From Microvirga pakistanensis (GTDB lineage Bacteria; Pseudomonadota; Alphaproteobacteria; Rhizobiales; Beijerinckiaceae), in NCBI RefSeq assembly GCF_004458765.1, contig NZ_SPJX01000184.1, positions 1 through 64,000 of the forward strand: a stretch of DNA of 64,000 bases, read 5' to 3'. A model generated the notes under the pieces. It did not search any database. It saw only the letters and a program-made list of their open reading frames with translations, and was not told where the DNA came from. Both the position numbers and the translations under genes were made by a program. Below, piece after piece: positions 53,876 to 63,478 of this stretch; within the stretch, counting starts at the first letter, position 1; every line of letters starts with the position of its first letter.

Positions 53876-54910
53876 ATGAAAACAACGTTCATTTCGACCA
53901 CGACGCTCTGGACTTCGCCAAGATCCACTCTTGATAAGCTCCAGGCGGAACTCGTGAAGGCCAACAAGGAGGTTGTGACCGGGCGCCATATGGATGTCGG
54001 CCTAGCGTTAGGGCGCAAGACCGGAAAGTCTCTATCCTTGCGCCAGGAGAGAGCCACTCTCGACATTCTGGCGGACAGCAACGCGACAACGACGCTCAGG
54101 TTGAAGTCTACATCGGCTGCGCTCGATCAGATACGGACGGTGGCCGGCAGCTTCAAGAATGCCCTCGTCGGGATGCACGTCACCGCCCAGGATATGCCGT
54201 TGGTCATGAGCCAGGCGAAGGCGGGACTGAGCAAGCTCATCTCGACGCTGAACGAGAATGTGGGTGGGCAATATCTGTTCGGCGGCGTGAATTCCAAGGT
54301 TCAGCCGTTGAGTGCCTACGAGGATGGCCCCAAAGGCTTGGTCGATGCCGCATTCTCGGACTTCTTCGGCTTCCCTCAGACTGACCCGAAAGTCGCTGAG
54401 ATTACATCGACGGACATGCAGGCCTTCATCGATGGGCCCCTCACCGATCTTTTCGCAAACGAGTGGCAAGGCACCTGGTCCCAGGCGTCGGAGCGGAACA
54501 TTCAAAGTCTGATCTCCCCAACGGAGAGAGTCGAGACATCTGCTACGGCTGACCACGCTGCCTTCCGGGATTTGGCCATGGGCTACACGATGGCCTTTGG
54601 TATCGGGATCGCCGGGCTCAATGACGCAACCCGGGGATATCTGGTCAACAGGGTCATTGGTACTCTAGAGGCAGCTGTATCGGATGTCACCGCGCTCCAA
54701 GCCGATCTGGGGACGGCTCAGCAGAAGATCGACCAAGCGAATGAGCGGATGAGCCTTCAGAAAAGATTCCTTGAAGAAAGGATCACGAATTTCGAAGCGG
54801 TTGATCCCGCCGAGGCAAAGGTCCGGGTCGATCAGCTCTCAACCCAGATCCAAATGTCGTACTCGCTGACGGCGCAACTCAAGCAGCTCAGCCTGATCAA
54901 TTTCATCTAA
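53876..54910 (+). CDS. flgL: Hook-filament junction protein FlgL
   Basis: 344 residues of the flagellin-like fold: N-terminal STTTLWTSPRSTLDKLQAEL and C-terminal VDQLSTQIQMSYSLTAQLKQLSLINFI. It begins three bases after flgK and forms the second junction ring. Confidence 0.93.
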   Translation: MKTTFISTTTLWTSPRSTLDKLQAELVKANKEVVTGRHMDVGLALGRKTGKSLSLRQERATLDILADSNATTTLRLKSTSAALDQIRTVAGSFKNALVGMHVTAQDMPLVMSQAKAGLSKLISTLNENVGGQYLFGGVNSKVQPLSAYEDGPKGLVDAAFSDFFGFPQTDPKVAEITSTDMQAFIDGPLTDLFANEWQGTWSQASERNIQSLISPTERVETSATADHAAFRDLAMGYTMAFGIGIAGLNDATRGYLVNRVIGTLEAAVSDVTALQADLGTAQQKIDQANERMSLQKRFLEERITNFEAVDPAEAKVRVDQLSTQIQMSYSLTAQLKQLSLINFI

Positions 54911-54926
54911 CGGCAGGAAAGCGTAT

Positions 54927-55274
54927 ATGTATCAGTTCTCCTACTCCGAAATCCTTGAGGACTCGCCGAAAGACTGCCGGCAACGCGAGTACGATCTTTT
55001 TGATCGCGCCATCGCATTGCTGCGCGCCGCTGAGGGATACCCGTCTCAGTCACCCGAGATGCTTGGCGCGCTCGTTTTCCTGCAGCGTCTTTGGACCTTT
55101 CTCATCAAGGACCTCGGCCACCCGGACAACGCTCTCCCCGACAGGCTGAAAGGCCAGCTTATCTCGATCGGTCTCTGGGTGATGAAGGAATCGGATCGCA
55201 TCGTCCGTGGCGAACACAACGATCTTGCGGCGCTTATCGATATTAACATTATGATCAAGGACGGCCTGAAATGA
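54927..55274 (+). CDS. flaF: Flagellar biosynthesis regulator FlaF
   Basis: 115 residues with the FlaF pattern (REYDLFDRAIALL, FLQRLWTFLIKDLGHPDN, LISIGLWVMKESD). In Caulobacter and Brucella FlaF promotes flagellin translation or secretion, opposing FlbT. It overlaps flbT by four bases. Confidence 0.93.
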   Translation: MYQFSYSEILEDSPKDCRQREYDLFDRAIALLRAAEGYPSQSPEMLGALVFLQRLWTFLIKDLGHPDNALPDRLKGQLISIGLWVMKESDRIVRGEHNDLAALIDINIMIKDGLK

Positions 55275-55693
55275 ATGCCAAAATGCGCTTTTCTCTTAAG
55301 GCCGGGGAACGGATCTTCATCAACGGGGCTGTGCTGACCGTCAGTCAGAAGGTCACCTTGAGCCTTCTCAACGATGCGCGCTTCCTTCTGGAGAGCCATG
55401 TCCTCCAGCTTGCGGAGGCAACAACCCCGATGCGGCAACTCTATTTCGTGGTGCAGTCGCTTCTCATCAATCCTCAGGAAGAGGAGAAGGGGATGATTGC
55501 CTTCCGGAACATGCATCAAGCCGTTTCGATGGTTGCCACGGACGATCACGTGAAAGCCCAGCTGGAGCGGGTCGAAGGGTTCGTCAAAGCGGGGCGATCC
55601 TTTGAAGCTCTGAAGGTGCTCCGGACCCTGTTCGAAGCATGCGAAAGCTCTGCTCCTTCCCAGTCAGAAGTTGTTCCGGGAAAAGCCGCTTAG
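55271..55693 (+). CDS. flbT: Flagellin translation regulator FlbT
   Basis: 140 residues: FSLKAGERIFINGAVL, LESHVLQLAEATTPMRQLYFVVQ and LINP are FlbT signatures. FlbT binds the 5' untranslated region of flagellin mRNA and controls its stability. The flagellin leader at 63422-63835 is its natural target here. Confidence 0.94.
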   Translation: MNAKMRFSLKAGERIFINGAVLTVSQKVTLSLLNDARFLLESHVLQLAEATTPMRQLYFVVQSLLINPQEEEKGMIAFRNMHQAVSMVATDDHVKAQLERVEGFVKAGRSFEALKVLRTLFEACESSAPSQSEVVPGKAA

Positions 55694-55707
55694 TTTGGAG
55701 AAATACA

Positions 55708-56103
55708 ATGAATGTCGCCTCGCTGACGGCTTCCGGTGTGAGCCAAAAGACATCGACGGCCGAGAAGACTTCGACTGTCAGTTACGACAATTTCCTGCGC
55801 CTTCTCCTCACCCAGATGCAGAACCAGGATCCGACGGATCCGATGAAATCGACGGAGTACATGGCGCAGCTGGCGACGTTCTCGCAGGTGGAGCAGGCCG
55901 TTAAGAGCAATGAGAAGCTCGATGCGTTGCTGTCGTCTGTTGCCCTGTCCCAGGCCGACAGTGTGATCGGCCGGACGGTCACATCCGCTGATGGAAAGGT
56001 TTCCGGCGAAGTGACCTCCGTCAAGATCACGAGCCAGGGACCGCTCGCCACGCTCTCGAACGGATCCGAGCTGCTCCTGGGGCAGGGCGTCGTGGTCAGC
56101 TGA
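55708..56103 (+). CDS. flgD: Hook cap/assembly protein FlgD (short form)
   Basis: 131 residues. The N-terminal scaffold motif (YDNFLRLLLTQMQNQDPTDPMKSTEYMAQLATFSQVEQ) is intact. The Fn3/Tudor-like C-terminal part of enterobacterial FlgD is missing and only a short SpoA-like strand set (VIGRTVTSADGKVSGEV) remains, as in other Rhizobiales. TTTGGAG precedes ATG 55708. It caps the growing hook. Confidence 0.93.
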   Translation: MNVASLTASGVSQKTSTAEKTSTVSYDNFLRLLLTQMQNQDPTDPMKSTEYMAQLATFSQVEQAVKSNEKLDALLSSVALSQADSVIGRTVTSADGKVSGEVTSVKITSQGPLATLSNGSELLLGQGVVVS

Positions 56104-56105
56104 CA

Positions 56106-56372
56106 ATGAACGAGATTGATGCACTTGAGCTGGTCCGGGCAGCCATATGGACCGTTATCATCGGCTCCGGACCGGCTGTTCTGGCCGCGATGGTCATTGG
56201 TATTCTGATTGCTTTGATCCAGGCTCTGACCCAGATCCAGGAGGTGACGCTCACCTTCATTCCCAAGATCATTGCCATTCTGGTCGTGAGCCTCCTGACG
56301 GGCTCTCTCGTCGGATCGCAAATCTATGCGTTCACGGAGCTCGTCTACGGACGTATTGTTACAGGATTCTGA
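56106..56372 (+). CDS. fliQ: Flagellar export gate protein FliQ
   Basis: 88 residues, two membrane helices with the signature GPAVLAAMVIGILIALIQALTQIQE and TLTFIPKIIAI. It joins FliP and FliR in the export gate. It begins two bases after flgD. The following 127 bases up to flhA hold no gene. Confidence 0.95.
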   Translation: MNEIDALELVRAAIWTVIIGSGPAVLAAMVIGILIALIQALTQIQEVTLTFIPKIIAILVVSLLTGSLVGSQIYAFTELVYGRIVTGF

Positions 56373-56499
56373 CCGCAGAGTGCGGCTAAAAAGCCTCCTG
56401 TGCTGGGAGACTACACTTCCGACGACGGCAGGCGACCCTCGCGCAAGCTTCGTAGCGCATGTGTCAGACGGATGATTGGCTCACCGACTGGAGAGACAC

Positions 56500-58575
56500 A
56501 TGGCGTCTAACGACACGATAGCAAGGGACCGCGGCCGGGACGTGATGTTCGCCGCTGGCGTTGTCGTCATTCTGGCAATTTTGTTTCTTCCCATCCCGCC
56601 GCTTATCATCGATATGGGGCTAGCCTTCTCCATCGCCCTGTCGGTCCTTATCCTGATGGTGGCGCTGTGGATCCAGAAACCCCTGGAATTTTCCGCTTTC
56701 CCGACGGTCCTGCTGATCGCCACCCTCCTTCGTCTGGCCCTCAGCATCGCCTCGACGCGCCTCATTCTCTCACATGGTCATCAAGGTGTTGATGCTGCAG
56801 GCCATGTGATCAGTGGCTTCTCCCGTTTCGTCATGAGCGGCGATTTCGTTATCGGCATCGTCGTCTTCATCATCTTGATCACCGTCAACTTTCTGGTCAT
56901 CACCAAAGGTGCGACCCGCATTGCGGAGGTTGGAGCGCGTTTCACCCTCGATGCGATCCCTGGCAAGCAGATGGCCATTGATGCCGATCTGTCTGCAGGG
57001 CTCATCGACGAGAAGGAGGCACAAAGGCGGCGTCGGGAGTTGGAGGAAGAGAGTGCATTCTTCGGGTCCATGGACGGTGCATCGAAGTTCGTCCGTGGCG
57101 AGGCCGTTGCCAGCTTGATCACCATTGCGGTCAACATCTTCGGCGGGATCATCATCGGTGTTACGCGGCACGGTCTGTCGCTGTCGAAGGCGGCGGACGT
57201 CTTCACCCAGCTTTCCGTTGGCGACGGCCTGGTGAGCCAGATTCCGGCGCTGGTGGTGTCCCTGGCTGCGGGTCTCCTCGTGTCGAAGGGCGGAACACGC
57301 GGGCAGGCCCAGCAGGCAGTCCTGGACCAACTGGGTGCCTATCCCCGTGCACTCATGGTCGCATCGGGAATGATGTTCATCTTCGCCATCGTCCCTGGCC
57401 TACCGATGGTGCCCTTCCTGATGCTGGGTGGATTCATGGGGTTCGTCGCCTACAGCATCCCGAAGAACCGAGCCGAGCAGGAAGCCCGTGAAAAACGAAG
57501 TCAGGAGCAGGAGCAGCAGAACAAGCTCATCGAAGCGAGTGACACGGTTAAGGAAACCCTCAAGATCGCTGAAGTGGAGCTTTGCCTTGGCAAGCACCTC
57601 TCGTCCTTTCTGGCGAGCTCCCATGGGGATCTTGCGCATCGCGTGAAGAAGATGCGCAAGAAATTTGCCCAGGATTTCGGGTTCGTCCTGCCGGAAGTCA
57701 AACTGTCGGACAGTTTCATGATTTCCGCCAAGAGCTACCAGATCAAGATTCACGGCACAGTCATCGCAACGCACGAGATTCGCCCGGGTGACCTGTTGGT
57801 CGTTCTTGGCGATGGTCCAGTTCCGGACGTACCCGGGGACGAGGTGCGCGAGCCTGCGTTCGGCATGAAGGCGCTATGGGTGTCGGACGCCTATGCCGGC
57901 GAGGTCAAGCGTCAGGGATTCGTAGCCGTCGACGGCGCCTCCGTTCTCCTGACGCATCTGAGCGAAGTCATTCGCAACAATCTGCCCCAGCTTCTCTCCT
58001 ATAAGGATGTGCGCAACCTCCTCGACGGCCTTGAGCCGGAGTACAAGCGTCTGCTCGATGATATCTGCCCCTCGCAGATTTCCTATTCCGGCCTGCAGGC
58101 GGTGCTGAAACTGCTGCTGGCAGAGCGCGTCTCCATCCGGAATCTCGGTCTCATCCTGGAGGCTATCGCAGAAGTGGCTCCGCACGCCCGCCGTGCAGAG
58201 CAGCTCGTCGAGCATGTCCGTATGCGAATGGCTCAGCAAATCTGCGGCGACTTGGCTGAAGGTGGAGCTCTCAACGTGCTGCGTTTGGGTAACAAGTGGG
58301 ATATCGCGTTCCACCAGAGCTTGAAGCGGGACGCCAAGGGGGACGTAGTCGAGTTCGATATCGACCCCCGCCTCGTTGAGCAGTTCGGTGCCGAGGCCTC
58401 CGCTGCGATCAAGACACGCATGGGGCAGGTCAAGAACTTCGCGATCGTGACGGCTCCTGATGCCCGACCCTATGTTCGCATGATCATCGAGCGGATGTTC
58501 TCCTCGTTGCCCGTCCTGTCTCACTTGGAAATCGCCCGGGGCATCGAAGTCAATTCGCTCGGCACGGTTGCATGA
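56500..58575 (+). CDS. flhA: Flagellar export apparatus protein FlhA
   Basis: 691 residues: eight N-terminal membrane helices, the FHIPEP-loop ([19 protein letters not shown]) and a cytoplasmic domain that docks substrate chaperones. GGAGAG lies just before ATG 56500. An in-frame TTG eight codons upstream is not preferred. It starts the unit flhA-fliR-FliJ-like-flgJ-FlgN-like-FliL-like. Confidence 0.96.
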   Translation: MASNDTIARDRGRDVMFAAGVVVILAILFLPIPPLIIDMGLAFSIALSVLILMVALWIQKPLEFSAFPTVLLIATLLRLALSIASTRLILSHGHQGVDAAGHVISGFSRFVMSGDFVIGIVVFIILITVNFLVITKGATRIAEVGARFTLDAIPGKQMAIDADLSAGLIDEKEAQRRRRELEEESAFFGSMDGASKFVRGEAVASLITIAVNIFGGIIIGVTRHGLSLSKAADVFTQLSVGDGLVSQIPALVVSLAAGLLVSKGGTRGQAQQAVLDQLGAYPRALMVASGMMFIFAIVPGLPMVPFLMLGGFMGFVAYSIPKNRAEQEAREKRSQEQEQQNKLIEASDTVKETLKIAEVELCLGKHLSSFLASSHGDLAHRVKKMRKKFAQDFGFVLPEVKLSDSFMISAKSYQIKIHGTVIATHEIRPGDLLVVLGDGPVPDVPGDEVREPAFGMKALWVSDAYAGEVKRQGFVAVDGASVLLTHLSEVIRNNLPQLLSYKDVRNLLDGLEPEYKRLLDDICPSQISYSGLQAVLKLLLAERVSIRNLGLILEAIAEVAPHARRAEQLVEHVRMRMAQQICGDLAEGGALNVLRLGNKWDIAFHQSLKRDAKGDVVEFDIDPRLVEQFGAEASAAIKTRMGQVKNFAIVTAPDARPYVRMIIERMFSSLPVLSHLEIARGIEVNSLGTVA

Positions 58576-59324
58576 ACCAAATCAGCACCGATATACTGCT
58601 GAGCGTTTTCCTGATTTTTTGCCGCATCGGCGGATGCATGCTTATTGCGCCCGCCTTGTCGAGCAACAGGATCTCGCCTCAGATCCGTCTCTTCCTGGCT
58701 CTGAGCGTAAGCCTCGCCCTAACGCCTGTGCTCCTGGATAAGGTGAGCGGCAACCTGAGCGGGCTTGGGCCGGCTGAAATGCTGACCCGGATCGCGTCCG
58801 AACTTCTGATCGGCTTGCTGATCGGGCTCTTGGCAAGGGTCTATTTCTTCGCACTTCAGACCATGCTGAGTGCCGTTTCGATGGCGATCGGCTATGGCGG
58901 GATGCCAGGAACACCTCTTGATGAATCCGAGCCTCTTCCCGCTGTCAGCTCTCTGATCATGATGGTGGCAACGGCTGCGATTTTCCTGTCCGACCTCCAT
59001 TGGGAGCTTATTCGAGGGTTGATCTCCTCTTACTCGAGAATGCCGGCCGGTCAGGGTGTCGCTTTCCAGGTTTCTCTCACGGAGCTTGTCGATCAAGCCG
59101 GTGCGGCTTTCGTGGTGTCACTCAGAGTCAGTAGTCCGTTCCTTCTCTACTCGGTCATCGTCAATCTGGTGGCGGGGCTGACAAACAAGCTGACACCTCA
59201 AATACCCGTCTTCTTCATCGCCACTCCATTTATCATGTGCGGCGGATTGTTTGTGATGTACTTTGCCGCCCATGATTACGTGCTGTTGTTCATGGAAGCT
59301 TTTTCCTCGTGGCTGAGAGGCTGA
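58572..59324 (+). CDS. fliR: Flagellar export gate protein FliR
   Basis: 250 residues with about six membrane helices: [31 protein letters not shown] and [17 protein letters not shown] are conserved FliR stretches. It overlaps flhA by four bases and completes the FliP-FliQ-FliR gate. Confidence 0.94.
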   Translation: MNQISTDILLSVFLIFCRIGGCMLIAPALSSNRISPQIRLFLALSVSLALTPVLLDKVSGNLSGLGPAEMLTRIASELLIGLLIGLLARVYFFALQTMLSAVSMAIGYGGMPGTPLDESEPLPAVSSLIMMVATAAIFLSDLHWELIRGLISSYSRMPAGQGVAFQVSLTELVDQAGAAFVVSLRVSSPFLLYSVIVNLVAGLTNKLTPQIPVFFIATPFIMCGGLFVMYFAAHDYVLLFMEAFSSWLRG

Positions 59325-59330
59325 CCCTTC

Positions 59331-59729
59331 ATGAAACAGAGGCTCAAGAAGATCGATAGAATCATCAAGGTTCAGCAGCACCTCCATAAGAATGCAGAGC
59401 TGCACCTCGCCAACCTTCAACGAAAGGAGAGTGAGCTCAAGGTGGCCCAGGAAGAGATCCTTGAGACAATGGGTGATGCCGATGTGCTCCATGGTCTCTT
59501 TGTCGACGTGATCGCCAACAGGCTGAAGAGACTGGCGCTCGAGGAGGACCGTGTTCACGCTTCGATTGTCACGCAGAAGATTGTTACCACGGAGAATGCC
59601 CTGAAGGTGAAGCGCAGCGAGAAGTTGCTCTCACGTCTCAAGGAGGAGGCTCGCCAAGGCCAGGAGAAGAAGGATCTCATCGCCATCCTAGAAGCCGTCG
59701 TTCAAAAAGATCGCACAAGCCTCCCGTAA
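59331..59729 (+). CDS. FliJ-like coiled-coil protein
   Basis: 132 residues, almost entirely charged helices (KKIDRIIKVQQHLHKNAELHLANLQRKE; RLALEEDRVHASIVTQKIV). Size, composition and place in a flagellar export operon fit the stalk/escort protein FliJ, which works with FliI and FlhA. Sequence similarity to FliJ is too weak to be sure by eye. It begins six bases after fliR. Confidence 0.6.
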   Translation: MKQRLKKIDRIIKVQQHLHKNAELHLANLQRKESELKVAQEEILETMGDADVLHGLFVDVIANRLKRLALEEDRVHASIVTQKIVTTENALKVKRSEKLLSRLKEEARQGQEKKDLIAILEAVVQKDRTSLP

Positions 59730-59774
59730 GCCTCAGGGAGTAGATTTCGGCCAAACGATCACAAGGAAATCGCA

Positions 59775-60209
59775 ATGGCGATCAATCCCCCGTCAGACAT
59801 TCTCAGCGATGTCGCTCGAGCAGCCGATCCTGCCCGGTATCAGGCAGCCACTCGAAGCCTCCTTCAGGGGGGAGGGCCTGTCGGCGAAGCGACCTTTGAG
59901 GATACTGTGCGATCGATGTCTGCCCGTCCCATCGGCGTGGGAGCGGATATCTATCAGATTCGAAACTCGATGCGGAACGACGCGGAATCAGCTGCCGCTG
60001 CCAAGTCGAAGAAGACTGCCCAGGAGCTCGAGGCCTTCATCCTCCAAACCTTTGTCGAATCCATGCTTCCGAAGGAAGCGGAGAATACCTACGGCGAGGG
60101 CAGTGCAGGCTCCATCTGGAAGACCATGATGGCTGAACAGATCGGCGCCCAGGTGGCGAGATCAGGAGGTATCGGGCTCGCGAAATACATTCTTGGCGAG
60201 AAGAAGTAG
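59775..60209 (+). CDS. flgJ: Rod-binding protein FlgJ (chaperone domain only)
   Basis: 144 residues. The C-terminal half matches the N-terminal domain of FlgJ (QELEAFILQTFVESMLPKEAENTYGEGSAGSIWKTMMAEQ). The muramidase half is absent, as usual in alphaproteobacteria. The transglycosylase at 42357 may supply that activity. An AAGGAAA Shine-Dalgarno precedes the ATG. Confidence 0.88.
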   Translation: MAINPPSDILSDVARAADPARYQAATRSLLQGGGPVGEATFEDTVRSMSARPIGVGADIYQIRNSMRNDAESAAAAKSKKTAQELEAFILQTFVESMLPKEAENTYGEGSAGSIWKTMMAEQIGAQVARSGGIGLAKYILGEKK

Positions 60210-60219
60210 GGAAAAGCCA

Positions 60220-60564
60220 ATGCTGATGAAATCACTGGACCGCCTCGAGGAGACGCTGGATCTGGAGACGGCAGCTCTGCTGTCTCGGGATCTGAACAAC
60301 CTCGAGGAATTTAACCGCCGGAAGAGTCAAAGCCTTCTGGAGATCAGCCGGATGGCGAGAACGGTTGAGAATGCTACCCTTGATGCAATCACGACAAAGC
60401 GCTTGGAACGACTCAAAGCCAAGCTGGAGCAGAACCAGGAGATCCTGGAGCGCCACATGCGTGCGGTGCAGGAGATCTCAGCGGTGATTTCGGGAGCCAT
60501 TCAGGCGGCCGAGTCGGATACCACATACTCCGCCGACGTCGTCCGTGGGGGCTATGGAGCATGA
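60220..60564 (+). CDS. FlgN-like export chaperone candidate
   Basis: 114 residues, helical, with DRLEETLDLETAALLSRDLNNLEEFNRRKSQSLLEI, the heptad arrangement seen in FlgN (chaperone of FlgK and FlgL). GGGAAAAG lies just before ATG 60220. Position after flgJ supports the assignment, but the sequence match is partial. Confidence 0.65.
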   Translation: MLMKSLDRLEETLDLETAALLSRDLNNLEEFNRRKSQSLLEISRMARTVENATLDAITTKRLERLKAKLEQNQEILERHMRAVQEISAVISGAIQAAESDTTYSADVVRGGYGA

Positions 60565-61010
60565 TTCGAAACGTCATAGCCGGGTTCTGGGTTTGCGCAG
60601 TTACGCTGGGCTCGTGCTATGCGGCTGTGACGTGGATGGTCGGGCGTGCATCCGTCGAGGAGCAGCCGCACTACGAGGGTTTGCAATACAAAAAGATTCC
60701 AGTTCTGAACATCCCGATCATCGCTGAAGGAGCGGTGCAGGGCTATGTCGTAGCAAACTTGGTCTTCACTGCCGATTCGAAGACATTGCGGGAAATCTCC
60801 GTTCCTCCGGATTCCTTTATTCAGGATGAGATATTCCGCTACATCTATTCGGATGCGACGCTCGATTTCAAGCGCCTGTCTCGATACAATGTCAATGATA
60901 TGATTATCAATGTCAGGGACAGAATAAACAAGCGCCTGGGTGCGGAGATAGTCAAAGAAATCCTGATCGAGAATTTTAACTTCGTCAGCAAATCGGACAT
61001 TCGATCCTGA
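60561..61010 (+). CDS. Unknown single-pass membrane protein, FliL-like C-terminus
   Basis: 149 residues. One N-terminal membrane helix (about 4-26), a short linker, then a periplasmic domain (IPVLNIPIIAEGAVQGYVVANLVFTAD) ending with a helix and VKEILIENFNFVSK. The end recalls FliL, where a periplasmic domain finishes with an amphipathic helix and a strand. It overlaps the FlgN-like gene by four bases, so it belongs to the export operon. It could be a second stator-supporting protein; this is inference. Confidence 0.65.
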   Translation: MIRNVIAGFWVCAVTLGSCYAAVTWMVGRASVEEQPHYEGLQYKKIPVLNIPIIAEGAVQGYVVANLVFTADSKTLREISVPPDSFIQDEIFRYIYSDATLDFKRLSRYNVNDMIINVRDRINKRLGAEIVKEILIENFNFVSKSDIRS

Positions 61011-61066
61011 GCCGACGGGCCTTTCGCAGTGCAGACGACCCATACATCTCTTTGGACAATTCTTCG

Positions 61067-61450
61067 ATGACATACTGCCTGATCGTTGATGATTCACGCA
61101 CCATCCGCAAGGTGTCGCGGGATATTGTTGAGAGCCTCTCGCTAGAGGTTGCAGAGGCTGAGAATGGCGCAGCTGGACTTGCTGCGTGCCAGGTTCGAAT
61201 GCCGGATATCGTTCTCCTCGACTGGAACATGCCGGTCATGGACGGTTACAGTTTCCTCAAGGAACTCAGGAAGCGCCCGGGAGGCGAGACTCCGAAAGTC
61301 GTCTTCTGTACGACCGAGAATGACATGGATCATATCACCCGAGCCCTGGAAGCCGGGGCGGATGAATACATCATGAAGCCGTTCGACAAGGTGATTTTGG
61401 CGGCGAAGTTTCGAGAACTCGGCCTCCTCTCTGAAACCTGTTCGGTGTGA
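61067..61450 (+). CDS. CheY-like single-domain response regulator
   Basis: 127 residues: LIVDDSRTIRK acidic pair, D52 in LDWNMPVMDG, Thr in CTTEN and Lys in MKPFDK. It is a receiver-only protein encoded directly before cheB and cheR. It differs from CheY at 24941 and is the more canonical of the two. I chose ATG 61067; TTG 61052 is possible. It may be the main motor-binding CheY or a phosphate sink. Confidence 0.9.
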   Translation: MTYCLIVDDSRTIRKVSRDIVESLSLEVAEAENGAAGLAACQVRMPDIVLLDWNMPVMDGYSFLKELRKRPGGETPKVVFCTTENDMDHITRALEAGADEYIMKPFDKVILAAKFRELGLLSETCSV

Positions 61451-61451
61451 G

Positions 61452-62570
61452 ATGATGTCTGTGAAACCGCCCACCAGATCCGTTTCCGGTCCTGAACAGC
61501 CCATTCGGGTCATGGTCGTCGACGACAGTGCCGTCATTCGTGGCATGATTGCCCGATGGGTCGGCGAGGCTGGCCCGTTTGAGGTCGTCTGCACCGCATC
61601 GAACGGGCGAATGGCCGTTGACATGGCCGAGCGGCACAAGCCGGAAATCGTGCTTCTCGATATTGAAATGCCCGAGGTCGATGGCCTGGCGGCGCTTCCA
61701 TTGCTTCTGAAAGCTCATCCCGCGAGCAAGGTCATCGTCATCTCAACTCTGACGAAGCGAAATGCCCAAGTTTCGCTGAAGTGCCTTTCGCTGGGCGCCG
61801 TTGACTATCTGGCAAAACCCGAGAGTGCGCGGGCAGCCGATGCTGCCGCCTTGTTCCGGCGTGACCTTCTGGAGAAGCTGTGTGCCCTCAGCGCAGCGAA
61901 AGCGCGCCAGACGCCTGCCGCGCCTGCAACAGGCGTCATGTCCGCTCCGGCAGCTCCGGCGCCTTCGCTCAGGCCTGGCCATGTGCGTCCGAAGTGCCTG
62001 CTCATCGGCTCCTCGACAGGCGGGCCGAGAGCCGTCGAGCGGGTTCTGCAGGATCTCGGGCCGACACTGACGAGAATTCCCGTTCTGATCGTCCAGCACA
62101 TGCCCCCCATGTTCACGGCAGTCTTCGCCGAGCATCTGCAGACGCTGCTTTCGCTTCCTTGCCGCGAGGCCAAGGATGGAGACGCGATTGTCGCCGGTAC
62201 GGTCCTCGTGGCTCCAGGAGGCCGTCACATGGGGGTGAATGCGGGGTCGGGAAATCCTGCTGTTCGTCTCAACGACGATCCCCCGGAGAATTTCTGCCGC
62301 CCCGCCGTGGACGTCTTGTTCCGCGAGGCGGCGTCGGTCTTCGGCGCCTCGGCGGTGGCCGTGGTCCTGACCGGGATGGGATCCGATGGAACGGTCGGGG
62401 CCCGCCACCTGGTCCAGGCCGGTGCGACCGTGATGGCGCAGGACGAGGCCAGCAGCATCGTCTGGGGAATGCCCGGAAGTGTTGTGAGGGCCGGACTTGC
62501 TCATGACGTTCTTCCCCTGGACACTATTGGCCAATCCCTGAAGAGCCTTATCGCCGGAACCTCACGATGA
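61452..62570 (+). CDS. cheB: Chemoreceptor methylesterase CheB
   Basis: 372 residues. Receiver with D70 (LLDIEMPEVDG), a Pro/Ala linker (about 153-176) and the methylesterase domain with catalytic S188 (GSSTGGP), H216 (VQHMPP) and D312 (GMGSDG). It demethylates and deamidates receptors after phosphorylation by CheA. It starts one base after the CheY-like gene. Confidence 0.96.
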   Translation: MMSVKPPTRSVSGPEQPIRVMVVDDSAVIRGMIARWVGEAGPFEVVCTASNGRMAVDMAERHKPEIVLLDIEMPEVDGLAALPLLLKAHPASKVIVISTLTKRNAQVSLKCLSLGAVDYLAKPESARAADAAALFRRDLLEKLCALSAAKARQTPAAPATGVMSAPAAPAPSLRPGHVRPKCLLIGSSTGGPRAVERVLQDLGPTLTRIPVLIVQHMPPMFTAVFAEHLQTLLSLPCREAKDGDAIVAGTVLVAPGGRHMGVNAGSGNPAVRLNDDPPENFCRPAVDVLFREAASVFGASAVAVVLTGMGSDGTVGARHLVQAGATVMAQDEASSIVWGMPGSVVRAGLAHDVLPLDTIGQSLKSLIAGTSR

Positions 62571-63421
62571 CCGAACTCGAATTCGAAGCTCTCCGCGCGT
62601 TTCTGAAGGCTCGCTCAGGTTTGGCTCTCTCTCCCGACAAGCGCTATCTTGTCGAGAGTCGGCTCACGTCCGTTTGCACGCGCTTCAAGATCGAGAGCCT
62701 CTCGCGCTTGGTCTGGGAGATCAAGTCGGGCCGGTCATCGGCCCTCGAGAACGCGACGATCGAGGCGATGACCACGAATGAGACGTTCTTCTTTCGTGAC
62801 AAGGCCCCATTCGATCTGTTTCAGGATGTTTTGCTGCCGCGGTACATCAAGGAGCGGGCGACGAGCCGGCGTCTCAGGATCTGGTGCGCCGCGGCTTCGA
62901 CAGGGCAGGAACCGTATTCCCTCGCCATGCTCCTCAAGGAAGCTGCCGCTCGGATGCCCGGTTGGCAGATCGACATTGTCGCCACCGACATTTCGAACGA
63001 GGTCCTCGAGAAGGCGAGGGTAGGGGTCTACAACCAGTTCGAGGTGCAGCGCGGGCTCCCGATCCGACTCATGGTGAAGTATTTCACCCAGAAGGGCGAG
63101 CAGTGGCAAATCGCGCCGGAGATCCGCTCCATGGTGGATTTCCGCTATCTGAATCTTATCGAAGATTTCAGTCGCCTTGGGCAGTTCGACATCGTGTACT
63201 GCCGAAATGTGCTCATCTACTTCGATACGCCGACCAAGGCGAATGTCCTTCGCAGGATCGCACAGCTGATGCCCGCCGACGGCAGTCTCGTGCTGGGTGC
63301 ATCCGAGACGATCCTCGGCATCACCGATACGCTGACGCTCGACTCGGCCTATCGGGGACTGTACGGGAAATCCGCATCCGGAACTGGGACCACGAGACCT
63401 GCCTTAGCGGGCATACGATAA
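62567..63421 (+). CDS. cheR: Chemoreceptor methyltransferase CheR
   Basis: 284 residues: an N-terminal helical domain, TNETFFFRD, the SAM-binding WCAAASTGQEPYSLAM and FDIVYCRNVLIYFD. It methylates receptor glutamates. It overlaps cheB by four bases. Confidence 0.96.
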   Translation: MTELEFEALRAFLKARSGLALSPDKRYLVESRLTSVCTRFKIESLSRLVWEIKSGRSSALENATIEAMTTNETFFFRDKAPFDLFQDVLLPRYIKERATSRRLRIWCAAASTGQEPYSLAMLLKEAAARMPGWQIDIVATDISNEVLEKARVGVYNQFEVQRGLPIRLMVKYFTQKGEQWQIAPEIRSMVDFRYLNLIEDFSRLGQFDIVYCRNVLIYFDTPTKANVLRRIAQLMPADGSLVLGASETILGITDTLTLDSAYRGLYGKSASGTGTTRPALAGIR

Positions 63422-63456
63422 AAGCTCATTGCAGCCATCAAGTTGAAAGGATCGTT

Positions 63457-63478
63457 GCAGATCGGCGGGCCGATCTGC
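63457..63478 (+). terminator. Hairpin after cheR
   Basis: GCAGATCGGC and GCCGATCTGC flank a GG centre, 35 bases after the cheR stop. The stem is perfect over 9-10 pairs. No T-run follows, so termination strength is uncertain. Confidence 0.5.
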
